A DNA stretch of 64,000 bases from Strigops habroptila (Eukaryota > Chordata > Aves > Psittaciformes > Psittacidae), in NCBI RefSeq assembly GCF_004027225.2, contig NC_046358.1, forward strand, positions 69,087,028-69,151,027, read 5' to 3'. Under the pieces are notes generated by a model that did not search any database, had not been told where the DNA came from, and saw only the letters and a program-made list of their open reading frames with translations. The position numbers and the translations under genes were made by a program. Shown one piece after another: positions 1-13,000 of this stretch (position 1 is its first letter; every line of letters begins with the position of its first letter).

Positions 1-1047
1 TGAAGCAGCTGGATTTTTTTACTGAATATTAAGTTCTTCTTAGCTTTAAATCCTTGTCGCAGCATTTCTTGGTGTGCAGGATGTTGTTAAACATCTCCAT
101 GCCCAAGTGAAGGCATTGGAGAGAGGAGCCCCGGGAGCAAGCAGTCGGATCCAGTCATTTGAAACTCATGGAGTGCTGCTGTCTGGGTGGGCCTGGGTGG
201 TCTGTGTCCTGCTGCCAGCCCCCCCGTGCTGGTACCAGGGGATGGGTGACAACTGTCACCCCATCAGCTGTGCTGCCTTTGCTCTGCCAAGTCAAATTCT
301 TGGCATCATCTTCAGTGGCTGCAGCAGTTACTGCAGCTCAGCTAGTGGCTCAGAATTCCTTAAGCCACAGTGATGCCATCAATTTTGATCCTGTAGATAG
401 ATCCCTTGTCGTTGAATTATGAGGTTTTTCCTCCCCTCTTCTAAATTCCTTATCCCAGCATGGTTTCACGCTACCGTCCCACTCCCTCTTGCAGCTAGAC
501 CAGGGTATGGAGATCCACTGTCTTCCAAAAGCCACAGCAGGATGTTGGTTTTGCATCCAGGAGCTGTTGAATTGTTATTTCCACAGCGATTTAAGCTCCC
601 AAACACTTATCTTTATTCCTAGAGAGCCAGGGCAAAAAAAAAGCTGTAATTGCAGCAGCTGGACCCCAGGCTTTTTGTATGTATTTGGAGGGGGTGATCA
701 TCCATTGCATTGGCTCTTCTGGGCAGGCTGCTTCTGGAATTTTGCTTCTCATGGAAGTGTTGACCTTTTCTATGGGAATGTAGATGGGGAAAAGATGTCT
801 TTGTAATCATGGGCAATCCTGCTGTAAGGGAGAAGCAGGAGAAGGCAGCAGGGCAGGGGAAGCAGTGTCATCCTCTGTCTGACCTGCCTGCTGACGATGC
901 GCTGGTTGGCAATTCCCAGGCCAAGGAGAGTGGTCTGGAAGATCCCTGGGAGGCATCTGCATGGGAGGAAAAGGGTGGCCAAGGCCGTGGAGAAGAGATG
1001 GTCTGAGCCTGTGCCTAAGTTTCTTTCTCTCTACCTTCTTCCATCAG
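1..1047 (+). other. ABCA3 intron (partial), no exon seen
   Basis: The first kilobase has no reading frame resembling the ABCA3 segment that precedes the exon at 1048. It ends in a pyrimidine-rich stretch and a CAG acceptor, so it is read as intron. No repeat family was recognised here. Confidence 0.7.
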
Positions 1048-4000
1048 CCCTCATACTGGTGTGGGCGCCCCAGGACTGTGGTGGGAAAAGAGAAGGAGGA
1101 GGAAGAGGACCCCGAGAAAGCTCTGAAGAGCCAGTACATTGAGGAGGAACCTGCTGACCTCATGTCAGGAATCAAAATAAAGCACCTTTCCAAGGTACCA
1201 ACTGCCCAGCACAGCACTAACACATCATGACATTGGTTTTGTAAAACCCACTGCCTGCAGGCAGCTTCCTCATCATTTCCCTGCCCTCTTTGCCTAGGGC
1301 TCTGCTCCTTGGCTGCTCTGAAGCAGGTAAGGCTCTTCCCTAGAGCTGCTGCATTTTGGTGTGGGCTGGAGTGTTGGGTACTTACAGGTATATTGAACAT
1401 CTGTATTTAGCCTTACATGGTTGACATATTTGACATCTGTATTTAACCTGTTGACATCTGAATTTAACCTGAGTGAGACCTGTTGTCTAATGCCAACAGC
1501 ATGTTAGCATCATGGGCTTTGCCTGCTGAGTGGAGCGGCGGGGACAGGTCTGAGAACAGCATCAACTCATTACTGTGATCTCCTCAGGTCTTCAAAGTGG
1601 GAAACAAGATGAAAGAGGCAGTCAAGGACTTAACGGTGAACATGTATGAAGGGCAGATCACCGTCCTGCTGGGACACAATGGTGCTGGGAAGACCACCAC
1701 TTTGTCCATGCTCACAGGTAGGAGCAGTTCTTGCTGTGGGTCTGGCACATGGCAGGGAAAAGCTGATGGCTTGACTTGCAAAGGGGAGCTGAACCCCATA
1801 TCTTAGGCTGGGGAAGGGGTTTTACCTTCTGGTTCACTGAGCTGTTAGCCAGGGCTGCTGGGGTAGTGAGAGGCAGTTCACTGCCTGGGGCGATGGAGGT
1901 AGGGTGCAGGTCCTTGCTCAGCCCTCCAGGAGAGTGAGGTCAGGCAGTGGCGACAGTGACAGCCAGTCTCTGTTGGAGAGCCCTGGGAAGAGGAAGGACC
2001 CACTGTAGGATGTGTCTCTGTAGGCTTTGTCATGATAAAGCAGAGAGGGCACAGGCCAAGAACTGGTCTTTGTCATTCTTCAGCTGCTGAGCTCTGGGCA
2101 GCCTATTTGGTGGACATGGTGACTTTGATGGTCCTCCCTTCCCTGTTCTCTGTCCCTCTGTGCCCGTAGGACCTTCCCAGGAGGTCTGCCCTGGCCTCAC
2201 CTTGACCTGTGCCAGGTTGAGAGCCAGGCTTGCCTCCCGCTTCCCTCCTTGCCACCCTGCATGGCAGGAGAAGGCTGCTGCGCCTGAGCTTGAGCAAGAG
2301 ACTGGCTTGCTCCAGCTTCCGGCAGAAAGCTTGGAGAGGGATGCATAGCAGAACCCCCACCTTTCCTTGTGTCTGCTCCCCCCAGGGCTGCACTCTCCGA
2401 CAGGCGGGCAGGCGTACATCAACGGCTACGAGATCTCCCAGGACATGGTCCTGATCCGCCACAGCCTGGGCCTGTGTCCCCAGCACGATGTCCTCTTTGA
2501 CAACATGACGGTGGAAGAGCACCTCCACTTCTACGCAGGGGTGAGCACGGGGGAGACAGCCCTGGGAGCACCCTGCAGTCACCTGTGGCTTCCTGAGGCT
2601 GGGAAAGCGTGGTGAGATCCATCAAGTGTGTCCAGAAGAGGCCACAAAAATGATCAGAGGGGTGGAGCAGTTCTGCTCTGGAGACAGGCTGGGAGAGCTG
2701 GGCTGGTTCAGCCTGGAGAAGAGAAGGCTCCTTAAGGGGAGACCTTAGAGCAGCTTCCAGTGCTTGAAGGGGCTACAAGAAAGCTGGAGAGGGGCTTTGG
2801 ACAAGGGCCTTAGGGACAGGCCAAGGGGGAATGGCTTTAGCCTGCCAGAGGGGAGGTTGAGATGAGCTCTTAGGCAGAAGCTCTTCCCTGTGAGGGTGCT
2901 GAGGCGCTGGCACAGGGTGCCCAGAGAAGCTGTGGCTGCCCCATCCCTGGCAGTGTTCAAGGCCAGGTTGCACGGGGCTTGGAGCAACCTGGTCTAGTGG
3001 AAGGTGTTCCTGCTTACTGCAGGAGCGTGGACTAGCTACCTTTAGAGGTCCCTTCCAACCCAAACCATTCTCTGATTCTATCGAAAGCAGAACAGCCCTT
3101 GCCTCCTCTTTCCACCTCATCTGCAGGCCGGAGCTCCTCGTTTGGCTGACGGAGGAGTGGAGGGTCATGGGCAGCATGGCTCTGTGGAAACCCCCACACG
3201 AACTGTGCCAACTCCTTCAGGGTTGGGCAGGAATCCATCTTTGTGTTTCCCCACTTTCCTGCCTGGCAGCGTGGTGGGGTTTAGCTGCTGGCGGCTGATG
3301 TGGTGGGAAGGGTCTTTGCCAGCTTCACTGACCCCTGCAGGCAGGCTTAACCCTCCCTTCCCCTGTCTGGCAGCTGAAGGGGTACCCACCCTCCAAGTGC
3401 CCCGAGGAGATCAACCACATCCTGAGGATCCTCAACCTGGAGGACAAGCGCCGCTCCCTGACCAAGGCGCTCTCTGGCGGGATGAAGCGCAAGCTCTCCA
3501 TTGGCATCGCCCTCATTGGGGACTCCAAGGCAAGCATCTTCCATGGGGCTCACCTCATACCTTTCTCCCTAGGCCAGTGTAGTGGTCCTTCTAGTGGCTC
3601 TGAGATTGTTCCTCATCTGTGGTGAGCCGGTGGGAGATGCAGAGACAGTGAGGAAGGGGCAGGAGCACCCTCACAGAGGGACAGCTCTGAGGACAACACC
3701 CTGAGGCTGTGGTGCAGGTCTGCTGCCTCATAGCTGCTCCCCCAGGCAGGATCATCACATGCATGCTGTCAGGTCAAGGCTCCTTCTGGGCCCTGGGGTT
3801 GCCGCTTCCTGCACTGTTGTGCCTCTCCCACCCCTTTCTGACCAGCACCTATCTCCTCTGTGCAGGTGGTGATGCTGGATGAGCCTACATCAGGAATGGA
3901 CCCAGCCTCTCGCAGGGCCACATGGGACCTTCTGCAGCAGCAGAGGAGCAACCGCACCATCCTGCTGACCACCCACTTCATGGATGAGGCTGACCTGCTG

Positions 4001-7000
4001 GGTGACCGCATTGCTATCATGGCCAAGGGCGAGCTGCAGTGCTGCGGCTCCTCACTCTTCCTCAAGCGTAAATACGGTAAGGGAGGAGCAGGCAAGATGT
4101 GCTTGAGGTCTTCTCCATACCAGGAATGAGCAGGAGGGGGATACAGGGCAGGGAAGGGGACCTGTTGCTTCTTGTCTATGGCTGCTTGCTATACATTGTG
4201 CTATTCTGCCTCTTCTCAGGCCCATCCCAATGTTTGCTCCTGTGTCGTGTCCATAGCCCAGGCAAAGCCATTGATGCTCTGCAGAGCCTCAGCCTCCCTC
4301 TGCTCCAGCACGGCAGGGCCAGGCTGGGCTGTGATTTACCCTCCTCTCCCTTCTCTTGTGCCTCTCTCCAGGGGCAGGATATCACATGGTGATGGTGAAG
4401 GAGCGCTACTGTAACTTGGGGGAGATCTCCCGCCTCATCTGTCAGTATGTGCCCAACGCCACCATGGAGAGCAATGCTGGGGCAGAGTTGTCCTTCATCC
4501 TGCCCAAGGAGAGCACGCACAGGTAACAGCATCATCCCCTGATTGTCATCATCTTGGATCCCCTCATCTAGATGATCTCCAGAAGTCTCTTCCAACCCTA
4601 ATGGTTCTGTGATTCTGTGATCTGCACACACTGGGGCACACACTGTCCTCAGGGGCTTGCTGGAAAGGGGAGCTGCTCTTTGCATCAGCACTGGTCTTGG
4701 GAAATGGAGTTTGGTTCTTCCCCTGTGTCTGCTGGTGTGTTGCTCTTGTGTCCCCTTGCACTGCCCATGCACTGATTGTCGATAGCTGGTGATGGCTGCA
4801 GTCTGGATCAGGCTGGTTTGGCTCCACAATCAGACCTACGGATAGCTGAGGCTGCCTGTGGCAAGAAAGAGCAGAAGATAGAGCCCAAAAGCTGCTCTTG
4901 GGTAGAGTGGGGTGTTTAGTGCTGCAGGTATCCCCGGAGCTGGCTGCAGGACTCAAACCAGCTGCAGGACCAATGCCCAGAGGTTCTTAACCTCAAGATG
5001 CCCCCTCTCATGAACATCAGCATCTAATGCCTCGCTTCTCCATCCAGGTTTGAGGCCCTGTTCACGGAGCTGGAGCAGAGGCGGGAGGAGCTGGGCATCG
5101 CCAGCTACGGCGCCTCCGTCACCACCATGGAGGAAGTCTTCCTGAGGTAGGCAGGGGGAGGCTGGCCCTGGTGGGGTGTCATCTGGTGGTGACCAGTCCC
5201 CATGTGCTTCGGTGACGGCAGTGTCCTACACAGCTCCCTGGGGCACACGTTGGGTTTTGTCTCTTGGGTTTGTCTTCCCCAGCTTGATCAACAGCAAGGA
5301 TCAAGAACAGCTCGAGGCTGTCTGGGTCTGTATTTCATCACTCACTTTCCCTCCTGGCGCAGGGTTGGGAAGCTTGTGGACTCCAGCATGGATATCCAGG
5401 CCATCCAGCTGCCTGCTCTCCAGTACCAGCATGAGAGGCGCTCCAACGACTGGGCCATGGATGACTCCAGCAGCCTGAGTGGCATGACAGACATGACGGA
5501 TGACAGTGGGGCACTCATTACTGAGGACTGCTCCAGCATCAAGCTCAATACCGGGGTGAGTGCTGGGGATACCGGTGCAGCAGGAACAGGGACAGAGCAT
5601 GGGAAGGGGAGCTTTGGAGCAGGGTTACCCAGTGGAGCCTCCCCCATGGCTGGTCTTGTCTGTGGTTTGAAAGATTGAATTGGAAGGTCAAATTAGAATC
5701 TGCATCTTTAGGGGCAAATTATTTTTAAGGTTGTTGGCATTGCTCACTACCATCCTTTTCATCTTGAGATCTACAGAGATGCTCTTGAACGTGTCCCAGG
5801 TGACCTAAAGTGCTTTTTGCTCCATCACTTAGGATTTCCATCAGGGAGATGAGAAAAACCATCTCCCTTCCCTTGCTAGGCTGTGTTTCAGATCCCTGGC
5901 AGCCCTCCACTGCCCACTGCCTATGTGCCTGTGATGAATTTCCCCACACTTTTTAAGGGCACGTCTCAAAGGTAGAAGGAGAGAAAGATGTTTGTGGGTT
6001 TAAAGAGCAAAGAAGGTGCTTGCAGGAGATGGGAGCTCCCAGGAGCCTCAGCCGGTCGTGTGGGCAGGCAGCCGTGTTGCACTAATCCTGTTGTGAACCT
6101 CAAGCACCGAGAGGTGGAGGAAGGTAAAGGTCATGGCTGAGGCTGCTTTTAACACCTGAGATGCCAAAGTGACTGCATCCCGTTGGGAAGCTGTGGAGTT
6201 TGATGGGCTGGAGTTAAGCAGCTGCCTTGCTCGTGTCCTCGCAGGTTTGGATAGAGAGCAGTCTGTGCTGTAGGCTCATGGGCTACGTGCAGGTGGTTGT
6301 GGGGTCATTCTCCCATCAGCTGCGTGGGGTGATGTGTCTGGTGGGGCTCACTTTGACCTGACTTCTCCTCTCCCAGTTCTACCTGTGCTGTCAGCAGTTC
6401 TACGCCATGTTCATGAAGCGAGCCATGTACAGCTGGCGCAACTGGAAGATGGTGGCAGCGCAGTTCCTCGTGCCTCTCATCTTCACTGCCTTTGCCCTCG
6501 TGGTGGCCAAGACCTTCCCAGGGCCCAGGGACTCGTCCCTGCTCCGGCTGACGCTGGAGCCGTATGGCCAGACCATCGTGCCTTTCAGCATCCCAGCCGC
6601 TGCGGCTCTGCCCCAGAGGTTGGCCGAGCAGTACATGGAGCTGCTGGATGCCCAGCGCCAGTCACCGCTGGAGGTGCTGGGTGAGGAGGGTTCAGGGAGC
6701 ACCTGTGGAGCAGGTGATGCCCAGGGGGGTGTGCAGGAGCCATGAATTTCTCTTGGAGGGCCCTTGGTGTGGGTGGCTCAGGTCAAAGCGTGGCCTGTCT
6801 GACCTGTCTCCCTGCATGGGAGAGCCCATAGAACGATAGAGCAGTTTGGGATGGAAGGGACCTTAAAGCTCATCCAGTCCAACCCCCTTCCAACACCTTC
6901 CACTAGACCAGGTTGCTCCAAGCCCCATCCAACCTGGCCTTGAACACTGCCAGGGATGGGGCAGCCACAGCTTCTCTGGGCAACCTGTGCCAGCACCTCA

Positions 7001-10000
7001 CCACCCTCACAGGGAAGAACTTCTGCCTAAGATCTCATCTAAATAGACATATAGATAAGAAGTATGAAGTTATCTGACATGTCTAGAACAAGTTATTGCA
7101 GAAAAATTCATGTTTCAAAGAGCTTGCAAGGTCTCCTGTCACATTTTCCACTCAGTGAAATGTTCAATTCAGAATAGACTCATTAAATTAACTGAACCAG
7201 ATAACTGGTAGCCCCTGAAATAAGAGCTCAAGAAGTGCTCCAAACAAACACTACCAGGTGGAAGAACTGCAGAAATACTCAGTGTGAACAGAATTCAAAG
7301 TCATCCTCAGTATCTTGGCCCCCTGCAACAGACATCAGACAGTGGCCAAGTTCGAATATTTCCGTTATTCCAAAATTGAGGATAAAGTTTCAGGAACTCT
7401 GAAAAACTTCAGTCCCACAGTTGGCAGGACCCCTCCTCACCTGAGCAGAGCTGTGTTCCCCATAACTCTGTGTTCATGACCATCATCAGGGCTAAGGGTG
7501 GGCCACCAGGGCTGGGTCTGCATGGGGTCTTTTCCACTTGGCTGCAGTGGTGGATCCTGCTCACAAGAGCAGTGGTGTCTGGCAGGTGGCCTGGAGGAGT
7601 ACCTCATCTCAAGAGCCTCTGAGGAAGGGGGAGCCTTCAATGAGCATTACATCGCAGCCGCCTCCTTCGAAGGAGCTGGGAACCGCACGGTGGTCACCGC
7701 GCTCTTCAACAACCAGGCATATCACTCCCCTGCCACGGCCCTGATGCTGGCTGACAACGCTGTCTTCAGGGTGCTGGCGGGCTGCAATGCCTCCATCACA
7801 GTCACCAACTACCCTCAGCCCCGCAACATCACTGAGAAGGCCAAAGACCAGCTCATGGAGTATGTCTGATGGCACAACGCTTGCTTTCCTGCTCGGGATC
7901 ATGCCTTCCATGGGGGCAGCTTAGCTTGGTTATACATCAGTGGAGGAGCCAAGCTGGAGCTTCTCAGACCCAAACATAGCTGTGATTATACTCTGGAGGT
8001 CAGGAGATGTGTGTAAAAGCTGTGTAGATGACTTACCTGCCTGACCCTATGCATGTAGCTCAGGGGTTGGGTATTCCCCTCTAGATACTGGTTTTCCCTG
8101 GGTGCTCAGAGCAGAGGGAGCTGCATGGTCCTCTACATCCAGGGTCTCTCAACCTCACCCATACCTGAAGGTAGATGTGTGGGATCCTGCAGAGGCAAGG
8201 TGAAGGTTTGTGGTGTACTGGGTGGGCTGTGTGCAGGAGTCTTTTGTCTTACTGAGGAGCACTTTTACTGTGGGATGTTCTTCTGCATGCTGGGTGAGCG
8301 TAGCCTCCATAAGGAGCACGGTGTGGGTGTGCTGTCCCTGTGTAGCCTCAGTTTGTTAAGCTGTCCCTGTCCTGACCTGCCCCACTGCTGTCCCTGCAGA
8401 GGCCAGACCGGGTTTGCCATCGCCATCAACCTGCTGTACGGCATGGCCTCGCTCGCCAGCACCTTTGCCCTGCTGCTGGTCAGCGAGCGCGCCATCAAGG
8501 CCAAGCACGTCCAGTTTGTCAGTGGCGTCTACGTGGTCAACTTCTGGCTTTCTGCCCTGCTCTGGGACATCATCAACTTCCTCATCCCTTGTGCTCTGAT
8601 GCTGGTGAGTCAGTCCTGACAGCCTCCTGTCCTCTCCTTGGGTGGGAGCTCCAGGTGCTGCTCCTCTGGGAGGGCTGGGATGTGTGGGGGTGCGGGGAAA
8701 AGGATGAGGCTACTGGCACTGCCTCAGTTAATAGAAGGGATCAGCAGGAAACCTGTCCCTTGGTCCTGCTGGGAGCTTGGGCCATGGCAAACCATTTGGG
8801 GCAGTTGACTGCAGCCTGTGGCACCTGGACACTTGGATGTGGGCAGTAGAAATCCTCAGGTACATGGGAGCATGGAGAGGAATTCCCCAGATCTGCTCTT
8901 CTGCATCCCGGTCTGAGGAAGGAGGTTTCTTTTTGGGGCAGGCATGGGCTGCTGATGGGAGCCATCTCGGGGGGGTTATCTGGGTCAGTGCAACGCTGCT
9001 GTTACCTTGCTGCCTGGGCCATTGAGACAAGGAGACATCACTTGTGGTGAAGACAAACGTGCATCTCCTCACATCACTGTGCCCCAGGTGGTATTCCAAG
9101 CCTTTGGCGTGCAAGCCTTCACCCAGGACAGCCACCTCGTTGATGTGATGTTGATCTTCCTCCTTTATGGCTGGGCCATCATCCCCCTCATGTACCTCCT
9201 CAGCTTCTTCTTCTCGGTGGCAGCCACAGCCTACACCCGCCTCACCATCTTCAACATCCTCTCGGGCACAGCCACCTTCCTCGCAGTCACCATCATGAGC
9301 ATCCCAGGTGGGTCACTGCCCTCCGTGCCTGCCCAGCACTGCACCCTGCCATCACCAAGAAGATCCAGCCCCCAGGGGGACTTTCACCCCAGGGCTGTTC
9401 CCACACTAACAAAAAAACCCCCTATGACAGTCCATTCTCACCCATTAAACATGACAAAATATATTGGATTTCCATCTGAACTTGGAAGTATCAGAGCCTT
9501 TCTCTGAAACCAGCAAACTCCAATCTGTTGATCCTCCTGTGTTCCTTTTTCAGAGCTGGGCCTGGTGGACCTTTCCAAAACCCTGGATAAAGTCTTTCTT
9601 GTCTTACCCAATTACTGCTTGGGCCAATGCATCAGTGACTTCTACCAGAACTATGAGTTCATTCAGTTTTGTACATCCTCTGTTGAAGCTATCTTCATCT
9701 GCAAGGCATTCAGTGAGTCTCTGTGTTGGTCCTCACCTGCCCACCCCACTGTAGCCACACCGGGGGGTCTCTATGGGGTAGATGGTGGAGCTGGTCAGTG
9801 TCATGGGGCCTCTACCCCAACCTGGGCAGTAGCTCCAGGTACCATTTTAATGCAAAAGCTGGGCAGCGTTTGACACTCGCAGGTGATCCAATTATGGATT
9901 CTTTTCCTTAGTAGTGATTTGGAGGAGATGGGGGCTAGGAGAAGTTTCATAGACAAGTAAAGAAATCCCAGTCACAGGAGTGACTTGATCTCTGTGTGCC

Positions 10001-13000
10001 TCCACTGGGCATCTTCTGCTAGACCCCCTCCAGATCTGAATCCTCTGGTGGGAAGCATTGGAAAGAGCTGCGGGCAGGGAGCCCAGTGTGGGCTGGGATG
10101 GAGATGAGGGTTGGAAAGAGTTGTGGGCAGGGAGCCCGGTGTGGGCTGGGATGGAGATGAGCCCAGCAAAGCTTTGGGCTCACAGCTTCCTCTGGAGCTT
10201 ATCTGTCCGTCCCCAGAGTGTGGCTTGGTCCAAGTCTTGATTTTTTTTCACCCGTGCTCAGATATCAGTTATGAGATGAACTACTTTTCCTGGGAGACGC
10301 CTGGGATTGGACGATACCTGACCTCCTTGACCATCCAGGGTTTCTCCTTCCTCTTCCTCCTTTTCCTCATTGAGACAAACCTCCTCTGGAGACTGAAAAC
10401 TTTGGTCTGTGGCATCTGCAGGCGGCGAAAATGGGTGAGCTGAAATGGTGGAAGGCAGGCAGAAGTAAGGTGCCTGCCAAACCAAGCCCAGGAGTCCCTG
10501 TGAGCTGGAGACAGGCCCTCCAAATCGTCTTCCCAGGGAGCATCTCTGGAGCAGGATGCCTGGGGGGCTGATCCTGTTAAGGATATGGGTTGGCAAAGGG
10601 AGTGAGGCATCCCCAGAGGTGGCTGATCGAAGGGATGGATCCTATCTGGGTTGGGGGCACTGGAGGAACCTGTTTGTCCCACAGCAGCCAAGAGTGTTTT
10701 TTTCTCCCTGGTGTTTAGGTGGCACTGCTGAACAGGGTGTCTGTGCTGCCAGAGGACCGGGACGTGGCAGATGAGAGGAAGAAGGTTTTGGAGTCGCCAC
10801 CAGAACTTCTGTCATCTCTCAGCAGCCCTCTGGTCATCAAGGAGCTCACCAAGGTGAAGAGAGCATGGCTCTTCCTGAGCATCCTGCTACCCGCTGAGCC
10901 ACGGTCCTTGCGGGGCTGGTAAAGCCACCTCTAGCTGTGCTGTTCAGTGGTGACAGACTTGGCTTGTGTGTTGGTCTCCACCAGGTCTACGACAGCCGGG
11001 AGTCCCTGCTGGCGGTGGACAGGATCTCCTTGGCGGTCAGCAAAGGGGAATGCTTTGGCCTTCTGGGCTTCAACGGAGCGGGCAAAACCACCACCTTCAA
11101 GATGCTGACTGGTGACGAGAGCATCACATCGGGGGATGCCTTTGTGGATGGCCACAGCATCCTGGCCAACATCAAAAAGGTACCAAGGGCTGCAGGGGTG
11201 GAGGGTGGCATTACAAAGAGTCCTGGGGCTCTGCTGGGCCACCTTGCAGAGTGCCTCTGAGGGGGACATGGTTGCAGCTGCCAGGGGTGGAAGTAATATC
11301 CCAGGAATGTGGAGTCCTTATCTGGCCATGCGGAAGCAGTCCCCTCTCCACCAGGATGACAGATGTGAAGCAAATGGAAGCCAAACCTTGCGAGGGTAGT
11401 GAACCCTTCATCAAAGGGTTTAGCCCTGTAGCTGGAAACGTGAAAACTGAGTTAGTGACAGTTGGATGATGGTCTCTCTAAAACAAGCAGGTCAAACCTT
11501 TCCAGAACCCTGCTAGAGGTCTCCTTGCTGGGAATTGCCCTTGCCCACTCCCTTGGGAAAAGCAAGAGATTAGCAGGGGTCAGGCTTTCAGTTCAGTCCC
11601 TGGATGCCTTTACCACTGTCAACCCCAGACAATGTCAGGCAAGGATAACATGGGGTGGTCTGCCCTGAAAGCATGGCCCTGCTTTCCCTCTCCCCTGGGA
11701 CTCTGCCTTCTGTTGGGCCCTTGTGCCCGGAGGAGACCAGAGTATGGGGAAGGTACAGAGCCTCCAGTGCTTTCCTTCTGAGATCCACCTGGAACGGTCC
11801 CTCACGACGAGGAACCAGCTTGGGAAATGCAGCGTGAGACCACGCAGTTGCTGTCACAGAATCATTAAGGTTGGAAGGGACCTTTGGAGATCATCTGGTT
11901 GAACCCCCAAGCATGTCCAGAGGCACGCTGCGTGTGTCCATCCCCACCAGACCGACTGCTCCAGCGAAGGGGGAATTTCCCTCTTGTTTCACTTGAAGCT
12001 GCAGCTCAGTGAGCAGAGGTGCAGCAAAACCCTGTGGGTGCCAAGGCACCTCCTGGCTTGGAGACCTTGCAGGGACCCATCTGTGAGCTGATCCCTGCTG
12101 GGTTCCTCTTGCCCCAAGGTGCAGCAGCGGATCGGCTACTGCCCGCAGTTCGATGCACTCCTGGAGCACATGACGGGCCGCGAGACGCTGAGCATGTATG
12201 CGCGGCTGCGGGGCATCCCCGAGCGCTACATCGGCAGCTGCGTGGAGAACATGCTGAGGGGGCTGCTGCTGGAGCCCCACGCCGACAAGCTCGTGAGGAC
12301 CTACAGGTGAGAGGAGGCATGGAGACACCCCCTGCCCCTCCTCTTGAGTGGCTCTCCCCGTACTCATACTGCGGGTCTCTGTCCCCGTTCCCCTCTCCTT
12401 TGGCAGCGGTGGTAACAAGCGGAAGCTGAGCACTGGCATTGCCCTCATCGGTGGTCCCCCGGTGATCTTCCTGGATGAGCCCTCCACAGGCATGGACCCT
12501 GTGGCACGGCGTTTGCTCTGGGATGCAGTGACACGGACACGGGAGTGTGGCAAATCCATCATCTTCACCTCCCACAGGTGACACGTGTCCGGGCAGGGCT
12601 TAGCATGAGAGATGAAAGGGTGATCAGGAGTGTGATGTGGTCCAAGGGATGGGACCCACCTCCAGAGCATGGTGGGTGGGCACTGGCTGCGGCCAGGATG
12701 GCTGGCTTTACCCAGATCTCCCTCTTCCAAAAGCCCAGAGAGAAGAGAATCCACCTCCAGCCCCTTTCCAGAATCTTCATAAAGTCACATACTGGTTTGG
12801 GTTGGAAGGCACTGTAAAGCTCATGCAGTTCCAACCCCGTGCCACGGGCAGGGACACCTTCCACTAGACCAGGTTGCTCCAAGCCCCGTCCGACCTGGCC
12901 TTGAGCACTGCCAGGGATGGGGCAGCCACAATCTTCCCCTGTTCTGTCTTGGTGCTCCTGCTCCACTAAACAAGTCCTCTTCTGTCCTGCAGCATGGAGG

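Noticed and set aside
74-816. Several short ORFs at the window start
   Set aside because: None resembles ABCA3 or another known protein, and all lie in the intron before the exon at 1048.
3530-3600. Possible canonical GT donor for the ABCA3 exon ending at 3529
   Set aside because: Downstream GT sites would insert extra residues between DSK and VVMLDEP that no ABCA3 protein has; the GC donor fits exactly.
10058-10240. Repetitive ORF in an ABCA3 intron ([14 protein letters not shown]-type)
   Set aside because: It is a 53-bp tandem duplication, with no splice-supported exon.
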